Source: Mycolicibacterium celeriflavum (lineage in GTDB: Bacteria; Actinomycetota; Actinomycetes; Mycobacteriales; Mycobacteriaceae). From it: 64,000 bases of DNA. The notes under the pieces are model-generated. The model ran no database searches. It was not told where the DNA came from and worked only from the letters and a program-made list of their open reading frames with translations. The stretch is from positions 3,286,001 through 3,350,000 of the forward strand of contig NZ_AP022591.1 of NCBI RefSeq assembly GCF_010731795.1, in the 5' to 3' direction. Both the position numbers and the translations under genes were made by a program. Shown here one piece after another: positions 62,798 through 64,000 of this stretch (positions are counted from its first letter, which is position 1; each line of letters begins with the position of its first letter).

Positions 62798-64000
62798 TCA
62801 GTACCGCTCCCGGCTGCGGTCATCGCTGCCCGGGAAGTGCTCGGCCAGCGCGGCGGCGATCTCGAGGAACCGACGCCGCGTCGCCGCTGACATCTCCGAC
62901 GTCCCGTTGATGACGCCACCGGGCCGCAGGTGTCCGTCGAACGGCACCTCGATCACCTTCTGGCCTTGTCCCGAAAACTGTTGCGCCAGAATGGACCGCG
63001 TCCGTTTGTCGGCGTGCCCGTCGGAGTCGTTGAGGACGATGACCGTGCGCTCGAGCAGCCCCGTCAGGCCGCGCGCGGCCAACCAGTCCAATGTCTGGCC
63101 CGCCGCCGCGGCGCCGTCCACCCACGGTGAAGACACCACGATCAGCGCGTCCAGATCGCGCAGCGCCTCCTGGGTGACCGGCGCGTCCATCGTCGAACTG
63201 CAGTCGATGATGGAGATCGTGAAGTGGCGGTCCAACCGGGAGGTGGCTTCCCGGTAGATGGCCGGATCGAGGACGCGGCGGCGGGCCGGGGTGGCCTCGC
63301 CGGCGAGCACGAACAAGCCGGCGGCGTTGTTGCCCACCCGGCTGCGAACGTCGGCGAACGTCTCCAGATGCTGGTCGGACGCGAGCTCCCAGTAGGAGCC
63401 CTGCGCCGTGGGGTCGACGCGGCTGCCGAGCTTGCCGAACGCGGTGTCCGCATCGACGGCGACCACGCGGTCGTCCTGGCGCAGTTCGGCGAACACCGAG
63501 CCGATGCTGGCCGAGACCGTCGTCTTGCCGACCCCACCCTTGCCCATCACACCGATCTTGAAGTGGCCCCGGAGCGGGCCCCGGATCTTGGCTTCCATTT
63601 CGGCCTGCCGGATCTCGTCCGGGCCGGGTCCGAGATTCACCAGTCCGAAGGTCGCCCGGTACAGAACGAAGCGCCAGCCCCGGCTCGGCGGAACCTTGCG
63701 CGGGGGAACCAATTCGTCGGCCCTGATCCGCTCGGCATACGAACCGGTCGGCGGCGGCGCTGCCGCCGGCCGGCCTTCCGGACCGTACCCGGCGCCCGGC
63801 CAGTGGGCAGATGACGAGCCCTGCTGCTGGAGTGGGGGACCCGGCCGCTGAGGTGGGCGAGGCGGCGCCTGCCTGGCTGGCGACTGGCTCCAGGCGGGCG
63901 GGTCGGGACGGCCGATGGTGGGCACCGGCCCGGTGTCGCGCGGCGACCCCGGCGGCGGTCCGAATCGGGAAGGCGACTGACGGAAGCTGACTTCGCGGCT
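62798..64000 (-). CDS. MinD/ParA-like ATPase of the EspI/Rv3860 type (5' end outside window)
   Basis: At least 400 residues; the frame stays open to the right edge, so a GTG at 63925 is probably internal. A Pro/Gln-rich N-terminal region is followed by a junction (RGWRFVLYRATFGLVNLGPGPDEIR) also seen in EspI-type proteins. The ATPase domain follows with deviant Walker A GKGGVGKTT, VAVDADTAFG and IDCSSTMDAPV. Such ATPases lie in or beside ESX loci and may act in secretion or its regulation. It converges with espM (10-bp gap). Confidence 0.85.
   Translation of the reverse strand, partial: SREVSFRQSPSRFGPPPGSPRDTGPVPTIGRPDPPAWSQSPARQAPPRPPQRPGPPLQQQGSSSAHWPGAGYGPEGRPAAAPPPTGSYAERIRADELVPPRKVPPSRGWRFVLYRATFGLVNLGPGPDEIRQAEMEAKIRGPLRGHFKIGVMGKGGVGKTTVSASIGSVFAELRQDDRVVAVDADTAFGKLGSRVDPTAQGSYWELASDQHLETFADVRSRVGNNAAGLFVLAGEATPARRRVLDPAIYREATSRLDRHFTISIIDCSSTMDAPVTQEALRDLDALIVVSSPWVDGAAAAGQTLDWLAARGLTGLLERTVIVLNDSDGHADKRTRSILAQQFSGQGQKVIEVPFDGHLRPGGVINGTSEMSAATRRRFLEIAAALAEHFPGSDDRSRERY

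Overview
The window is a G+C-rich actinobacterial chromosome segment spanning the replication origin of a rapid-growing mycobacterium (Mycolicibacterium / M. smegmatis-like). The evidence is the order rnpA-rpmH-dnaA-oriC-dnaN-gnd-recF-dciA-gyrB-gyrA-ileT-alaT, followed by the cwsA-ppiA-crgA-trpG-pknB-pknA-pbpA-rodA-pstP-fhaB-fhaA division and cell-wall block. The mycobacterium-specific genes mtc28, rsmA, cwlM, whiB6 and espM support this. The gnd gene between dnaN and recF, and whiB6/espM downstream of fhaA, match what I remember of M. smegmatis-type genomes rather than M. tuberculosis.

Layout, left to right. 1-5.6 kb: 5' part of leuS, the secreted mtc28 antigen, a small Cys-tailed membrane protein, yqgE, an MFS transporter and a mycothiol-dependent enzyme homologue. 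5.56-8.43 kb: an accessory island of lower G+C. It is bounded by a 101-bp imperfect direct repeat made of the 3' ends of the two flanking convergent genes, and carries a compact four-gene minus-strand operon (118-aa protein, HExxxH metallopeptidase-like protein, 27-aa ORF, winged-HTH protein). 8.4-22.3 kb: an Asp-repeat gene, pcnA, mutT4, a large secreted/membrane protein, MurJ fused to a pseudokinase, sigM-rsmA, trxB-trxA and cwlM. 22.5-27.9 kb: the origin-proximal minus-strand run parB-parA-rsmG-khpB-yidC-yidD-rnpA-rpmH, with four perfect parS sites inside the parA and rsmG coding regions. 27.9-40.5 kb: oriC and the replication/topology genes, then tRNA-Ile and tRNA-Ala with a tiny DLW-39-like gene between them. 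40.5-53.7 kb: cell-shape, division and Ser/Thr phosphorylation genes. 54-64 kb: tRNA-Leu, lipoproteins, F420/deazaflavin-type enzymes, a ferritin-like protein, an EVE-pirin-GNAT operon, an acyl-CoA carboxylase subunit, then whiB6/espM and an EspI-like MinD ATPase that runs off the right edge. These last genes suggest the window stops at the border of the ESX-1 locus.

Functionally, much of the window is one cell-envelope control network. PknA and PknB phosphorylate and PstP dephosphorylates; CwlM, the MurJ pseudokinase and FhaA are their known partners, and all are encoded within 40 kb. The most novel-looking content is the 5.56-8.43 kb island, for which I recognise no described system.
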